Below, in pieces: positions 1 through 8,873 of a DNA stretch of 64,000 nt. The notes under the pieces were generated by a model. The model was not told where the DNA came from and did not search any database. It was given only the letters and a program-made list of their open reading frames with translations. Source of the stretch: Bellilinea sp. (GTDB lineage Bacteria > Chloroflexota > Anaerolineae > Anaerolineales > Anaerolineaceae); the NCBI GenBank assembly GCA_026003615.1, contig BPHQ01000001.1:310001-374000 (forward strand). The letters run 5' to 3'. Numbering within the stretch: position 1 is the first letter of the stretch; each line of letters begins with the position of its first letter. Made by a program: the position numbers and the translations under genes.

Positions 1-732
1 GGTTTTGTGTTGAGTTTGCTGCCGGTTTCGATTTTAATGTTGGGGTTGGACTTTGTCAGTCAGATTGGGTGGTTAAGAGCATCTTCCACTCTGTTTTTGA
101 TTATCCAATTGACGGGGATGTTGATGATCATTACAGCCGGGGTTTGGGCGGCATTTCAGGATGAAATCAGTCGTCTGTTTGGTTACGCGGTAATCTTGGA
201 AACCGGTTATGCCTTGTTATCCATCGGATTGAATACCTTGCCGGGTTTTATGGTATTTGCGGCGGGGTTGCTGCCACGTTTGTTGGGTTTGTTTGTTGTG
301 GCAACGGCTTTATCGGTTTTTAAGAATAACGGCCAGCTCACGGATTTTGATCATCTTCAAGGGATATTTCAGCGTTTTCCAGTTGCGGTGATCGGGTTGG
401 TTTTGGCTTTGTTTTCAATGAGCGGTATGCCGTTGCTGGCTGGCTTTCCGGTGCGGTTGGAGGTGTTGGAGCTTTTCGCCGCGCAACGACCGTTACTGAT
501 CGGCTGGGTATTCCTGGGAAATTTGGGGTTCTTGATTGGGGTGATTCGGGTCTTGCTGCATGTGGTCAGGTTAGCCGATCAAACCGAGCAGCGTATGGAG
601 AGTTGGGGAGAACGGGTAATTCTACTGGGTGGAATGTTGTTCTTGTTTTTGTTTGGGTTTTTGCCCGGTGTTTTTTATCAATCCGTCATCTTTATTTTAC
701 GGGTTGCGCCGGCATTGCTCACTGCCCGTTGA
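1..732 (+). CDS. NuoN/MrpD-like proton-translocating membrane subunit, 5'-partial
   Basis: The frame is open to the first base of the window, so the N-terminal part lies outside and only about 244 codons are visible. The visible part is almost entirely hydrophobic, with roughly six membrane segments. One stretch reads MSGMPLLAGF, which resembles the loop before a late helix in NuoN and MrpD-type antiporter subunits of complex I (Proton_antipo_M family). These proteins move protons or cations across the cytoplasmic membrane. I infer membership in a complex I or Mrp-like operon ending here, because the following gene is unrelated. Which paralogue (N, M, L or MrpD) it is cannot be decided from this fragment. 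Confidence 0.6.
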   Translation, partial: GFVLSLLPVSILMLGLDFVSQIGWLRASSTLFLIIQLTGMLMIITAGVWAAFQDEISRLFGYAVILETGYALLSIGLNTLPGFMVFAAGLLPRLLGLFVVATALSVFKNNGQLTDFDHLQGIFQRFPVAVIGLVLALFSMSGMPLLAGFPVRLEVLELFAAQRPLLIGWVFLGNLGFLIGVIRVLLHVVRLADQTEQRMESWGERVILLGGMLFLFLFGFLPGVFYQSVIFILRVAPALLTAR

Positions 733-743
733 GAGGAATTCGA

Positions 744-749
744 TATAAT
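744..749 (+). promoter_or_regulatory. Possible -10 element for the coiled-coil gene
   Basis: A perfect TATAAT lies 70 bases upstream of the start at 820. No good -35 hexamer is found at 16-18 bp, so this is a weak call based on the -10 alone. Confidence 0.35.
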
Positions 750-819
750 AAGTTCAACCAAAAGCAGTCAATTTGCCAGAATTTTCGGCTGATTTCTGGA
801 ACGAGAGGATTGAATTTCC

Positions 820-1998
820 ATGGATATCGAACAACTGGAAAAACGTTTGGAATGGTTGGAAGATGAACGGCGGAAGGATAAATTACTGGTAGCAACATTA
901 CAAGATCGGCTTGCCAATCTGGAAGAAAAAACCCAACCGATTGACCAGCGCTTTAAGGAGCTGGAGGGTGAAGTAACCCGCATTGCCACATCCTTGCTAC
1001 GGTTCAATCAAATTGAAACGGCTATGGCGCAAATGCGGCAGGAATTAACCCGCATGATTCAGGACATCGAAAAGCAGCGAGCCGAAAAAGAACGGGAAGT
1101 CGAAAAAATTCGCCTGGCGGATAATGAATCGGTCAGCCGCTCGCTGGGAGAAATTCGGAAAACCCTGGAAGTCCTACCAGAAATTCGCAAATCTTTACAG
1201 GCAAGAGCCGAAGGTGAAAATCGGCTTGGCAGAGAAATCGAAGAGTTGGAGCAGAAAATTCTGCTTATTCGCCGCTCGGATGATGAATACAAGCGCCAGA
1301 TAAAACTATTGGAAGAAAGTCAGCGACAGGATGCAAAGCGGTTAACCGACCTGCTTGGCGAAGTTACGGCATTGCGAAAAAGACAGGAAGAACAGCGCGG
1401 TAAAATTGATTTGAATGCCGATTCGGTGCGGAAAATGGAAATGCGAATCAGCGAACTGGTTGCTGCTGAAAGTGAGCGTCGCCAGAGTCAGATAGCGTTT
1501 ATGGAAAAACAGAACATGGCGGCTCTCGAACGGGAGCGTGTTTGGAAAGAATGGCAGGTGCGCTTTGAGCAAATCGAGACGCAGTCCAGCAATCTCGATA
1601 ATCAACTCCAATCACTGGAAGCTACTCAACGGGCGGTAAAACGCGCCCAGGAGTCTTTTGAGGAGATCACCAACCGGTTTGAACGGCGCATCAATGAAAT
1701 AACCGAAATGCAGCGCCTGGTTGAAGACCGATTTCGGCAGGAGTGGGTTTCGTTCAAGGCAGATGATCAGAAACGCTGGACAAACTATACCCTGGCACAG
1801 GAAGAGCAGCAACGTGAACTGCTTCGCTCGGTTGGTAAACTGGAAGAACGTTTGGTGCTTTTGGAAGACCTGATTCAGGAAATTCAGGATTTTTCTCATC
1901 AAATTACCGAAGAAACAACCAGTCGTTTGCAATCCTTACTTGCGCTGGTGCGCAGTTGGAATGAAGAGCAGGAGAAAGCGATCAGCCGTAAGCGTTGA
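820..1998 (+). CDS. Long coiled-coil protein of unknown function
   Basis: The product has 392 residues and is extremely rich in Glu, Arg, Gln, Lys and Leu with heptad-like spacing over nearly its whole length. It is therefore predicted to be an extended alpha-helical coiled coil. There is no signal peptide and no membrane segment, so it is probably cytoplasmic. The ATG at 820 is preceded by an AGAGGA ribosome site at 804-809. The stop is 18 bases before selB, so the two may be co-transcribed. I recognise no enzyme motif. SMC-like or scaffold-like resemblance is only compositional and should not be read as function. Confidence 0.75.
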   Translation: MDIEQLEKRLEWLEDERRKDKLLVATLQDRLANLEEKTQPIDQRFKELEGEVTRIATSLLRFNQIETAMAQMRQELTRMIQDIEKQRAEKEREVEKIRLADNESVSRSLGEIRKTLEVLPEIRKSLQARAEGENRLGREIEELEQKILLIRRSDDEYKRQIKLLEESQRQDAKRLTDLLGEVTALRKRQEEQRGKIDLNADSVRKMEMRISELVAAESERRQSQIAFMEKQNMAALERERVWKEWQVRFEQIETQSSNLDNQLQSLEATQRAVKRAQESFEEITNRFERRINEITEMQRLVEDRFRQEWVSFKADDQKRWTNYTLAQEEQQRELLRSVGKLEERLVLLEDLIQEIQDFSHQITEETTSRLQSLLALVRSWNEEQEKAISRKR

Positions 1999-2016
1999 TG
2001 GTAATGGAGAACAATC

Positions 2017-3918
2017 ATGTTTGTCATTGGCACAGCCGGTCATGTGGATCATGGTAAGTCCACGTTGGTTGAAGCCCTCACCGGCATTCACCCCGATCGG
2101 CTTAAAGAAGAAAAACTTCGCGAGATGACCATAGACCTTGGCTTTGCCTGGATGGAATTACCCGGCGGGGTAGAAGTTGGAATTGTAGATGTGCCGGGAC
2201 ATCGTGATTTCATTGAAAATATGCTGGCAGGGGTTGGCGGGATTGATGCGGTGTTGTTCGTCATTGCTGCCGATGAAGGGGTGATGCCGCAAACCCGAGA
2301 ACACTTACTCATCCTGGATATTCTTCAAATTCCGCGTGGGATTATCGTCCTGACCAAAATTGACTTAATCGAAGACCCTGAGTGGCTCGCGCTGGTGGAA
2401 CAGGACATTCGCCAGACAGTTGCAAATACCTGCCTGGCGTCCGCTCCAATTGTGCCGGTTTCGGCGAGAACGGGAGTGGGGTTGACCGAGCTTAAACAGA
2501 CTCTCGCAACATGTTTGAAAGAAACGCCCCCAAAGGTTGACCTCGGACGACCGCGCCTGCCGGTTGACCGGGTGTTTTCGTTGACCGGCTTTGGTACGGT
2601 TGTAACCGGCACCTTACAGGATGGCTCTTTTCGAGTTGGCGATGAAATTGAAGTGCTGCCGCGTGGTTTGAAGGGTCGCATCCGGGGTTTGCAAACTCAC
2701 AAACATAAAGAGGAAATCGTCAGACCGGGACGCAGAACCGCAATCAACATCAGCGGGATCAACACCGAACAGATCCATCGGGGGGATGTTGTTTCAAAAC
2801 CGGGCTTGTATTCCCCAACCCAGCGGGTAGCAGCTGTTCTGAAAGTAGCCGGCGGGGTTGAAACAGTTCTGCAACACAACATGGAAGTTAAGTTTTTTCA
2901 ATCTACCCGTGAAGTGGTTGGCCGACTGCGATTGCTGGGCAGTGATCAGTTGAAGGCTGGCGAAGAAGGATGGGTGCAAATCGAGTTCTGGCAGCCGGTG
3001 GTCGTCGTTGAAGGCGATCACTACATCCTGCGGCGCCCCTCTCCCCCAGAGACGCTGGGAGGGGGAGTGATATTGGAGGCTCATTCACCGCGCCGATACA
3101 AACGCTTTGTTCCAGAGGTTTTGGAGGGACTGAAAAGGCTGAGTGCTGGAAATCCGCAGCAGATAATAGTTCAGATGATCCAGCAGGCGCGATTTATCAC
3201 CGAGAAAGAACTCTATCAGACGATTCGTCTCGATACCCAACTGGTTGTGGAAGTCCTTCAGAAATTACTGGAATCGAATCGGGTTGTGGCTATCGGTGAG
3301 GAGAGCAGCCAGTCGGGAATAAACCGGTGGTTGACCACTCGCACTATTTTTGACCGCGAGCAGGAACGGTTGATTGATTTGGTTCGAGAATTTCACCAGC
3401 AGTCACCTCTCAAGCGCGGCATACCTCGAGAAGCGCTCAAAAATCGGGCTGGTTTACCTCCCAAGGTTTTTCAGGCCCTTTATCAAGGCTTGTTAGATGA
3501 GCAACGATTGGTCGAGGAAAATCTGGTCGTTCGACTCCCACAGCACACGATACGATTTTCTCCTCCACAGGAGCGTCTGGTAAACCAGTTGATGAGTCAA
3601 TTTTCGGTGTCCCCCTACAGTCCTCCATCGGTTCGAGACGGCTGTGCGCTGGTCGGAGATGAGGTTTTTCAGGCACTTGTGGATCGCGGTGACTTGATTC
3701 AGGTATCTGCGGATGTTGCTTTTCGGGCAGATACCTTTCAGGAAATGCTGGATGAAGTGAAAAGACTGATTCAGCAACAAGGTTCGGTCACGGTCGCCCA
3801 ATTCCGGGATCGTTTCTCCACCAGCCGTAAATACGCCCTGGCGTTTTTGGAGTATCTGGACCAATCCCGCATCACTGTACGGGATGGCGATGTGCGAAAA
3901 CTGTTCTCAAGTGAATAG
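2017..3918 (+). CDS. selB: Selenocysteine-specific translation elongation factor SelB
   Basis: SelB is the GTPase that delivers Sec-tRNA to UGA codons marked by a SECIS hairpin. The N-terminus shows all the GTPase signatures: GHVDHGKST (residues 8-16), DVPGH (58-62) and TKID (113-116). An EF-Tu-like domain 2/3 region follows (about 170-340), then a long C-terminal part (about 360-633) of the length expected for the winged-helix SECIS-binding repeats. The 633-residue length fits SelB (about 600-640) and is too long for EF-Tu. GGAGA at 2006-2010 supports the ATG at 2017. No selA, selC, selD or selenoprotein gene is visible in the window, so the rest of the pathway must be elsewhere. Confidence 0.93.
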   Translation: MFVIGTAGHVDHGKSTLVEALTGIHPDRLKEEKLREMTIDLGFAWMELPGGVEVGIVDVPGHRDFIENMLAGVGGIDAVLFVIAADEGVMPQTREHLLILDILQIPRGIIVLTKIDLIEDPEWLALVEQDIRQTVANTCLASAPIVPVSARTGVGLTELKQTLATCLKETPPKVDLGRPRLPVDRVFSLTGFGTVVTGTLQDGSFRVGDEIEVLPRGLKGRIRGLQTHKHKEEIVRPGRRTAINISGINTEQIHRGDVVSKPGLYSPTQRVAAVLKVAGGVETVLQHNMEVKFFQSTREVVGRLRLLGSDQLKAGEEGWVQIEFWQPVVVVEGDHYILRRPSPPETLGGGVILEAHSPRRYKRFVPEVLEGLKRLSAGNPQQIIVQMIQQARFITEKELYQTIRLDTQLVVEVLQKLLESNRVVAIGEESSQSGINRWLTTRTIFDREQERLIDLVREFHQQSPLKRGIPREALKNRAGLPPKVFQALYQGLLDEQRLVEENLVVRLPQHTIRFSPPQERLVNQLMSQFSVSPYSPPSVRDGCALVGDEVFQALVDRGDLIQVSADVAFRADTFQEMLDEVKRLIQQQGSVTVAQFRDRFSTSRKYALAFLEYLDQSRITVRDGDVRKLFSSE

Positions 3919-3932
3919 ATAGGTAAAAAAAT

Positions 3933-4745
3933 ATGGTTAATTCCGAATCAATCCTTGCCATGGTGGTTTCTACACTGTTAATTTTTGCTCTGCCAACCGT
4001 TCTGGCCATTATCTTCATCCGAAGATATGGCGCTTCGTGGGCGGCAATAGGTGTGGGGGTATTGGGCTTTCTCATCCCACAAGTGATGATTCGTATTCCT
4101 GCTCTACAATGGCTTGGACAACAGCCTTTTTATCAACAATGGGCTGCGCAACCATGGTTTCTGGCGTTGTTCCTCAGCCTCACAGCAGGTCTGTTTGAAG
4201 AAACGGGGCGGTGGATTGGTTTTCGATATTTGCTTAAAAATCGGCTGCGTTTCCAAAATGCGCTGGCGTATGGCATTGGACACGGCGGTTTTGAGGCCAT
4301 TTTTCTTGTGGGTTTGAACTATATTAACCTGATTATCTTCAGCATGATGATTAATGACGGTACTTTTGACTCGCAGGTAGCTCCACAACTAGGCCTGGCT
4401 GCAGAACAAATCCGCACCCAACTGATTGCCACCCCTTCTTATCTTTTCCTGGTTGGAGGATTGGAACGGGTTTTTGCCATCGGAATCCAGCTGGGGCTTT
4501 CGGTTCTGGTTTTTTATTCGGTAAAAAGGCAAGAAGGCCGCTTCTATTGGCTGGCGGTATTGCTGCATACCCTGGTCAATTTGCCGGCGGTTTTGCTTTC
4601 AACGGCGGGAATCGAATTGCTTTGGATTGAGTTATGGGTGGCGGGTTGCGCAGGTGTGGCTGTGTGGTTTGTCATTCGAAGTCACAGGCAGGAACAAATG
4701 AAATCCATCGAATCGAGTTTGGCAGAATTCAGCCAAAACAGTTGA
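3933..4745 (+). CDS. YhfC-like polytopic membrane protein (putative intramembrane metalloprotease)
   Basis: The product has 270 residues with about seven hydrophobic segments. It carries the conserved-looking motifs GLFEETGRW (about residue 86) and GHGGFEAI (about 112), where acidic and His residues sit inside membrane helices. This pattern is typical of the YhfC family, which is related to CPBP-type intramembrane proteases. Metal binding by the Glu and His residues is a family-based inference. The gene starts 14 bases after selB and may be read through from it. The substrate is unknown. Confidence 0.7.
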   Translation: MVNSESILAMVVSTLLIFALPTVLAIIFIRRYGASWAAIGVGVLGFLIPQVMIRIPALQWLGQQPFYQQWAAQPWFLALFLSLTAGLFEETGRWIGFRYLLKNRLRFQNALAYGIGHGGFEAIFLVGLNYINLIIFSMMINDGTFDSQVAPQLGLAAEQIRTQLIATPSYLFLVGGLERVFAIGIQLGLSVLVFYSVKRQEGRFYWLAVLLHTLVNLPAVLLSTAGIELLWIELWVAGCAGVAVWFVIRSHRQEQMKSIESSLAEFSQNS

Positions 4746-4770
4746 CATTCATCCCGACAAAGCGTATAAT
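4742..4770 (+). promoter_or_regulatory. Consensus sigma-70-type promoter of rplU-rpmA
   Basis: A perfect TTGACA (4742-4747) is followed by a 17-base spacer and a perfect TATAAT (4765-4770). It lies immediately after the stop of the preceding gene and about 120 bases before the L21 start. This is the strongest promoter match in the window, as expected for ribosomal protein genes. Confidence 0.88.
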
Positions 4771-4783
4771 AATGCCCGCAAAA

Positions 4784-4808
4784 GCCCCGGCTGAAGTTGC
4801 GCTGGGGC
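4784..4808 (+). other. Stem-loop in the rplU leader
   Basis: GCCCC at 4784-4788 can pair with GGGGC at 4804-4808 just downstream of the predicted transcription start. The same GGGGC could also pair partly with the CCCC around 4821. The roughly 120-base leader may therefore switch between structures. L21 leaders are regulatory in some bacteria, but no specific family was recognised here. Confidence 0.3.
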
Positions 4809-4897
4809 GAAAAACTGTACCCCAACTTACCCGCTCATCGGCGTATGCAAGGAATTGCGCAGGTGGAGCGGCGAAGTGAAGATTGGAGACGAAAACG

Positions 4898-5215
4898 ATG
4901 AAGTACGCAATTGTTGAAAGTGGCGGCAAACAGTACAAAGCCGTCGAAGGCTCGGCGATTGAAGTGGATCGCTTGAGCAATCAACCCGGTGATCAGGTCA
5001 CACTGAATACCGTGTTGCTCGTCGTCGAGGACGACAAAGTTTTGGTTGGTAAGCCGACTGTGAAAGGCGCTCAGGTGAAGGCGACTGTGGAGGAACACAT
5101 CAAGGGTAAGAAAATCGTCGTCTTCAAGTATCGTCCCAAAAAACGTATTCGCGTCAAAACGGGACATCGCCAGCAGTACACCCGGTTGAAGGTTGATTCT
5201 ATTCTTGTGGAGTAA
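4898..5215 (+). CDS. rplU: Large-subunit ribosomal protein L21 (bL21)
   Basis: The 105-residue product begins [14 protein letters not shown], the standard bL21 N-terminus. It ends with the basic [19 protein letters not shown] segment that contacts 23S rRNA. Length matches the family (about 103). The ATG at 4898 is chosen because GGAG lies at 4885-4888. An in-frame TTG at 4883 would overlap that ribosome site. The gene is the first of the rplU-rpmA pair, six bases ahead of rpmA, and is driven by the consensus promoter at 4742. Confidence 0.97.
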   Translation: MKYAIVESGGKQYKAVEGSAIEVDRLSNQPGDQVTLNTVLLVVEDDKVLVGKPTVKGAQVKATVEEHIKGKKIVVFKYRPKKRIRVKTGHRQQYTRLKVDSILVE

Positions 5216-5220
5216 GCGCA

Positions 5221-5484
5221 ATGGCACATAAAAAAGGTGGTGGTTCCAGTCGCAATGGACGCGACAGCAACGCGCAACGTCTCGGCGTGAAGCGTTTTGC
5301 CGGTCAGGTGGTTCTTTCCGGAAATATTCTGGTGCGCCAGCGCGGTACACGCATTAAACCCGGCCTGAATGTTGGCGTTGGCAAAGACGATACCCTGTTT
5401 GCAACCGCAGATGGGGTGGTGATATATGAAACCTTACCCAACGGTCGGAAGCGCGTCAGCGTAATGCCGGTAGAGGCAGAATAG
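5221..5484 (+). CDS. rpmA: Large-subunit ribosomal protein L27 (bL27)
   Basis: The 87-residue product starts [20 protein letters not shown], the classic bL27 N-terminus that reaches toward the peptidyl-transferase centre. There is no cleavable extension of the Firmicutes type. It also keeps the usual [10 protein letters not shown] stretch. It lies five bases after rplU, in the conserved rplU-rpmA order. An obg gene often follows in other bacteria but does not here; the next gene is the unusual L31. Confidence 0.97.
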   Translation: MAHKKGGGSSRNGRDSNAQRLGVKRFAGQVVLSGNILVRQRGTRIKPGLNVGVGKDDTLFATADGVVIYETLPNGRKRVSVMPVEAE

Positions 5485-5564
5485 TGAATTCAACGCTCTT
5501 GCATCGCTGAACGCTTGGATTCTGTCGAAGGCAAGGGTATTTTACACAGAAAGGTGAGACGAAA

Positions 5565-6041
5565 ATGAAGAAGGGTATTCACCCGACTTATTATCCGGAT
5601 GCTTTGGTGATTTGCGCTTGTGGTAATACCTGGCGAACAGGGTCAACCAAAAAGGAAATTCGCACCGAGGTTTGCTCAAAGTGCCATCCCTTTTTCACCG
5701 GCCAGCAACAACGCATTCTGGACATGGAAGGACAGGTTGACCGCTTCTACAAGCGTTTGCAAGCCCGCCAGGACTTTGTTGAAACTCAAAAAGCCCGCGA
5801 GATGGCACGCACTTCTCCAGCCCGCCCGGTGGCAGAACTGGAATTGGGGAACCGACCGACCGAGGCATTGATCAAAGCCGGCTTGACAACGGTTGGGCAG
5901 GTGCTTGAACGACTTGCCGAAGGAGAAGCCTCTCTGCTGGCGGTGGAAGGATTTGGCCGCAAATCGTTGATTGACCTGAAAAAACGCCTGCGTCAGTTGG
6001 GTTATGAATTACCGGCTGCCGCTGAGGATATTGTTGTATAA
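5565..6041 (+). CDS. rpmE: Ribosomal protein L31 (bL31, zinc form) with a C-terminal RNA polymerase alpha-CTD-like domain
   Basis: Residues 1-65 are a complete zinc-type bL31: [14 protein letters not shown], then Cys17, Cys19, Cys37 and Cys40 as the zinc set, then HPFFTGQQQ and GQVDRFYKR. Ordinary bL31 stops near residue 70. Here a basic linker (66-90) leads into residues 91-150, which closely resemble the alpha C-terminal domain of RNA polymerase. Key alpha-CTD positions line up: Arg97 (E. coli R265), Gly131, Lys133 and Ser134 (G296, K298, S299), in a [14 protein letters not shown] helix-hairpin-helix. The N268 position is Glu100. RNA or DNA binding by this tail is inferred. GGTGAGA precedes the ATG, and a terminator follows at 6066. 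Confidence 0.88.
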   Translation: MKKGIHPTYYPDALVICACGNTWRTGSTKKEIRTEVCSKCHPFFTGQQQRILDMEGQVDRFYKRLQARQDFVETQKAREMARTSPARPVAELELGNRPTEALIKAGLTTVGQVLERLAEGEASLLAVEGFGRKSLIDLKKRLRQLGYELPAAAEDIVV

Positions 6042-6065
6042 ATCTCCGGTGAAAGAAAATTAACC

Positions 6066-6093
6066 TTCAGCCCCGAAAGGGGCTGAATTTTTT
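6066..6093 (+). terminator. Rho-independent terminator after the L31 gene
   Basis: A 9-bp stem (6066-6074 with 6079-6087) has a GAAA tetraloop and is followed by a run of T. It ends the ribosomal protein transcript. Confidence 0.85.
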
Positions 6094-6167
6094 AATTTAC
6101 GAGATGCGTCACCGGCAAGAAGTTGGAGTAAAATCAGACTATCCTACCCCATCCTGTTGAGGAGTCC

Positions 6168-6740
6168 ATGAAACATCATTCCGGATCTATTGAGGTCATC
6201 ACCGGTTCAATGTTCAGCGGTAAGACGGATGAAATGATTCGCCGCTTACGACGGGCGACCATTGCCCGCCAGAAAGTGCAAGTTTTCAAACCGGTGATTG
6301 ACAATCGCTATCATAGTGAACAAGTTACCTCTCACGCTGGAACGGCTTTTAATGCCATTCCAATTCAGCGGGCGGGTGAGATTCTCAAATTTCTGGAGGA
6401 TGATACAACGGTTGTAGCAGTGGATGAAGCTCAATTTTTCGATGATGAAATCACCAACATTGTTCAACAACTGGCTAATCGTGGTATTCGTGTAATTATA
6501 GCCGGTCTCGACACCGATTTTCGTGGCGAGCCGTTTGGATGTATGCCGGTGCTAATGGCAATTGCCGAAAAGGTGGATAAACTTCAAGCAATTTGTATGG
6601 TGTGCGGTGAGCCTGCTTCTCGGACTCAGCGGCTGGTAAATGGAAAACCGGCTCGATATGATGATCCCGTCATCATTGTCGGCGCTTCGGAAATGTACGA
6701 AGCTCGCTGCCGCCAACATCACGAAGTGCCACGCTTGTAA
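6168..6740 (+). CDS. tdk: Thymidine kinase (type II)
   Basis: The 190-residue enzyme phosphorylates thymidine with ATP in nucleoside salvage. The P-loop GSMFSGKT is at residues 13-20. DEAQFF (87-92) holds the catalytic Glu88. The zinc-binding lasso region has the pairs CMVC (about 143-146) and the Cys-Arg-Gln-His near the C-terminus. Length matches bacterial TK (about 190-200). The next gene, hpt, is also salvage-related and lies about 20 bases downstream, so a two-gene salvage unit is likely. Confidence 0.95.
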   Translation: MKHHSGSIEVITGSMFSGKTDEMIRRLRRATIARQKVQVFKPVIDNRYHSEQVTSHAGTAFNAIPIQRAGEILKFLEDDTTVVAVDEAQFFDDEITNIVQQLANRGIRVIIAGLDTDFRGEPFGCMPVLMAIAEKVDKLQAICMVCGEPASRTQRLVNGKPARYDDPVIIVGASEMYEARCRQHHEVPRL

Positions 6741-6761
6741 TTCTCTACCGAGGAGGAAGTG

Positions 6762-7319
6762 ATGCGGGATTATAAGGAGTTTCTGGCAGAGGTATTGATC
6801 GAACCGGATGCGTTACAAAAACGGGTTGCTGAGTTGGGTGCCCTCATCAGTCACGATTATCGCGATTCGGATGCGCTGGTTTTGATTTGTATCTTGCGAG
6901 GCGGTGTGCTTTTCCTCAGCGATTTAATTCGGCATATCACGGTTCCCCACGCGGTTGAGTTCATGGCAGTTTCATCCTATGGTAGCGGAAAACGAGAATC
7001 CACCGGTCAGGTGCGTATTACCCTGGATTTGAATATGAATATCCATGATAAGGATGTTATCCTGGTTGAGGATATTATTGACAGCGGCAGAACGCTGGCT
7101 TCCGTGTTGGATTTACTCTCCGCCCGAAAACCACGAAGTTTATGTGTTTGCACTTTACTGGATAAAAGCGAACGCCGGGAAGTGTATGTGCCGCTGCGTT
7201 ATGTGGGTTTTACCATTCCCAATAAATTTGTCTTTGGCTACGGGTTGGATCTGGATGAGCTGTACCGTAACCTTCCATTTGTGGGAGTGGTGGATGAAAA
7301 CCGTTACCGCGAAGGATAA
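6762..7319 (+). CDS. hpt: Hypoxanthine phosphoribosyltransferase
   Basis: The 185-residue enzyme joins hypoxanthine or guanine to PRPP in purine salvage. The PRPP-binding signature VILVEDIIDSGRTL is at about residues 101-114. The flexible-loop MAVSSYGSGKRESTG and the purine-binding KFVFGYGLD are also typical. The strong ribosome site GAGGAGGA at about 6750-6757 favours the ATG at 6762 over the adjacent in-frame GTG at 6759. It lies between tdk and the CCA-adding enzyme on the same strand. Confidence 0.94.
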   Translation: MRDYKEFLAEVLIEPDALQKRVAELGALISHDYRDSDALVLICILRGGVLFLSDLIRHITVPHAVEFMAVSSYGSGKRESTGQVRITLDLNMNIHDKDVILVEDIIDSGRTLASVLDLLSARKPRSLCVCTLLDKSERREVYVPLRYVGFTIPNKFVFGYGLDLDELYRNLPFVGVVDENRYREG

Positions 7320-7331
7320 AGCCGTTTGTAA

Positions 7332-8873
7332 ATGTTAATCCCACTGGAAGGATTGTTTCCCGATTCTGTCGTTCATCAGGTGGTACGTCGCCATGCTCAC
7401 TCCAACCAGCGTATTTATCTGGTGGGCGGTCGTATTCGTGATTTTTTGCTTGGTCATTCCAGCCGTGATTTTGATTTTGTCATCAACGGGGATGCCATTC
7501 ATGTGGCTCGTCAGATTGCCGGGGATTTGAAGGCGGCATTTTACATTCTGGATGATGAGCGAAAGACCGCGCGGGTCATTTTACAAAGTTCATCCGGTCA
7601 GCGCTATTACCTCGATTTTGCAAAGATGCGCGGTTTTCAAATCGAGCAGGACTTGAAAGCCCGCGATTTTACCATCAATGCCATGGCAGTTGACTTGATG
7701 GAAGAGGATCGCGTCCTTGATCCTTTGAATGGCATAAGGGACTTGCGGGAAAAGTGGTTGCGGGCTTGCAGCGAACAGTCTTTTGAGCAGGATGCGGTAC
7801 GGGTTCTTCGGGCAATCCGCTTTTCCATGCAGTTGGAATTTCAAATTGAAAAGCATACCATTCAATTGTTGCGTTCAGCAGTTGGCCAGCTGCCTCATTG
7901 TTCTATTGAGAGACAGCGGGATGAGTTTTTCAAAATGCTCGAAGGCAAGCAGGTCCATACAGCCATTTCTTTGATGGATCGCCTGGGCGTGCTGGAAGTC
8001 CTCATTCCGGAACTCGGTCAAACCAGAGGAGTGCAACAAACTGCCCCGCACACCTTGCCAGTGTGGGAACATACCCTCGAGACCCTGCGCTGGCTGGAGG
8101 AACTGTATCATCTGCTGGTATTTGGGCCTGAATTTATCAAGGGGGAAAACCTGCTCGCAGGCATGGCTTCACTCATGTTGGGGCGATATCGTGGTGACTT
8201 TCAGAATCACTTTTCTGCTCCCATTCATGCGGAACGCAATTTACGTGGATTGCTTTTTTTTACTGCACTGTTGCATGATATCGGCAAACCGCTGGTTCAG
8301 GAAACACAAGAGGATGGCCGAATTCGTTTTCTAAATCATGATCACTTGGGGGCGAAGATGGCTGAAAAAATTGCCCGACGCTTTGCCCTTTCTAATCCCG
8401 AAGTGGAACGAATCACACGGTTGGTTAGAGAACACATGCGTATTCACCATCTGGCTTCAACGAGCAATGAAGTCAGCCGGCGGAGTATTTATCGGTACTT
8501 TCGAGACCTGGGAGAAAGCGGGGTGGACCTTTGTCTACTCTCACTGGCGGATACACTGGCAACCTATGGTATCACCATTCCGCCGGCTCGCTGGGAACGA
8601 GAATTGGTTATCTGCAGGCAATTGTTGGAAAACTGGTTTGTACAACGCTCTGAAACCATTACGCCACCTCGTCTGGTCAATGGGGATGACTTAATGAAGC
8701 GATTTGGGTTAAAGCCCGGTCCTCAACTTGGTGAATTGCTGGAAAATATCCGCGAAGCGCAGGCGGCCGGCCAGATTCATACCGTTGACGAGGCGTTTAA
8801 TCTGGTAGAATTGCTTTTAAGGGATTTTTCGATGGGAAAAGGAACGGATTATCATGGAACTGAAGACGGTTGA
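7332..8873 (+). CDS. cca: CCA-adding tRNA nucleotidyltransferase / polyA polymerase-family protein with HD domain
   Basis: The 513-residue protein has the class II nucleotidyltransferase head: VGGRIRD (31-37), then RDFDF with the metal-binding aspartates Asp46 and Asp48. A helical tRNA-binding region follows. A C-terminal HD phosphohydrolase domain reads ALLHDIGKP (about 312). CCA enzymes add or repair the 3' CCA of tRNAs; the HD domain suggests 3'-end processing as in E. coli Cca. An A-adding or polyA polymerase-like specificity is possible, because the two families cannot be separated by motif alone. Its last 20 bases overlap the next gene. Confidence 0.87.
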   Translation: MLIPLEGLFPDSVVHQVVRRHAHSNQRIYLVGGRIRDFLLGHSSRDFDFVINGDAIHVARQIAGDLKAAFYILDDERKTARVILQSSSGQRYYLDFAKMRGFQIEQDLKARDFTINAMAVDLMEEDRVLDPLNGIRDLREKWLRACSEQSFEQDAVRVLRAIRFSMQLEFQIEKHTIQLLRSAVGQLPHCSIERQRDEFFKMLEGKQVHTAISLMDRLGVLEVLIPELGQTRGVQQTAPHTLPVWEHTLETLRWLEELYHLLVFGPEFIKGENLLAGMASLMLGRYRGDFQNHFSAPIHAERNLRGLLFFTALLHDIGKPLVQETQEDGRIRFLNHDHLGAKMAEKIARRFALSNPEVERITRLVREHMRIHHLASTSNEVSRRSIYRYFRDLGESGVDLCLLSLADTLATYGITIPPARWERELVICRQLLENWFVQRSETITPPRLVNGDDLMKRFGLKPGPQLGELLENIREAQAAGQIHTVDEAFNLVELLLRDFSMGKGTDYHGTEDG

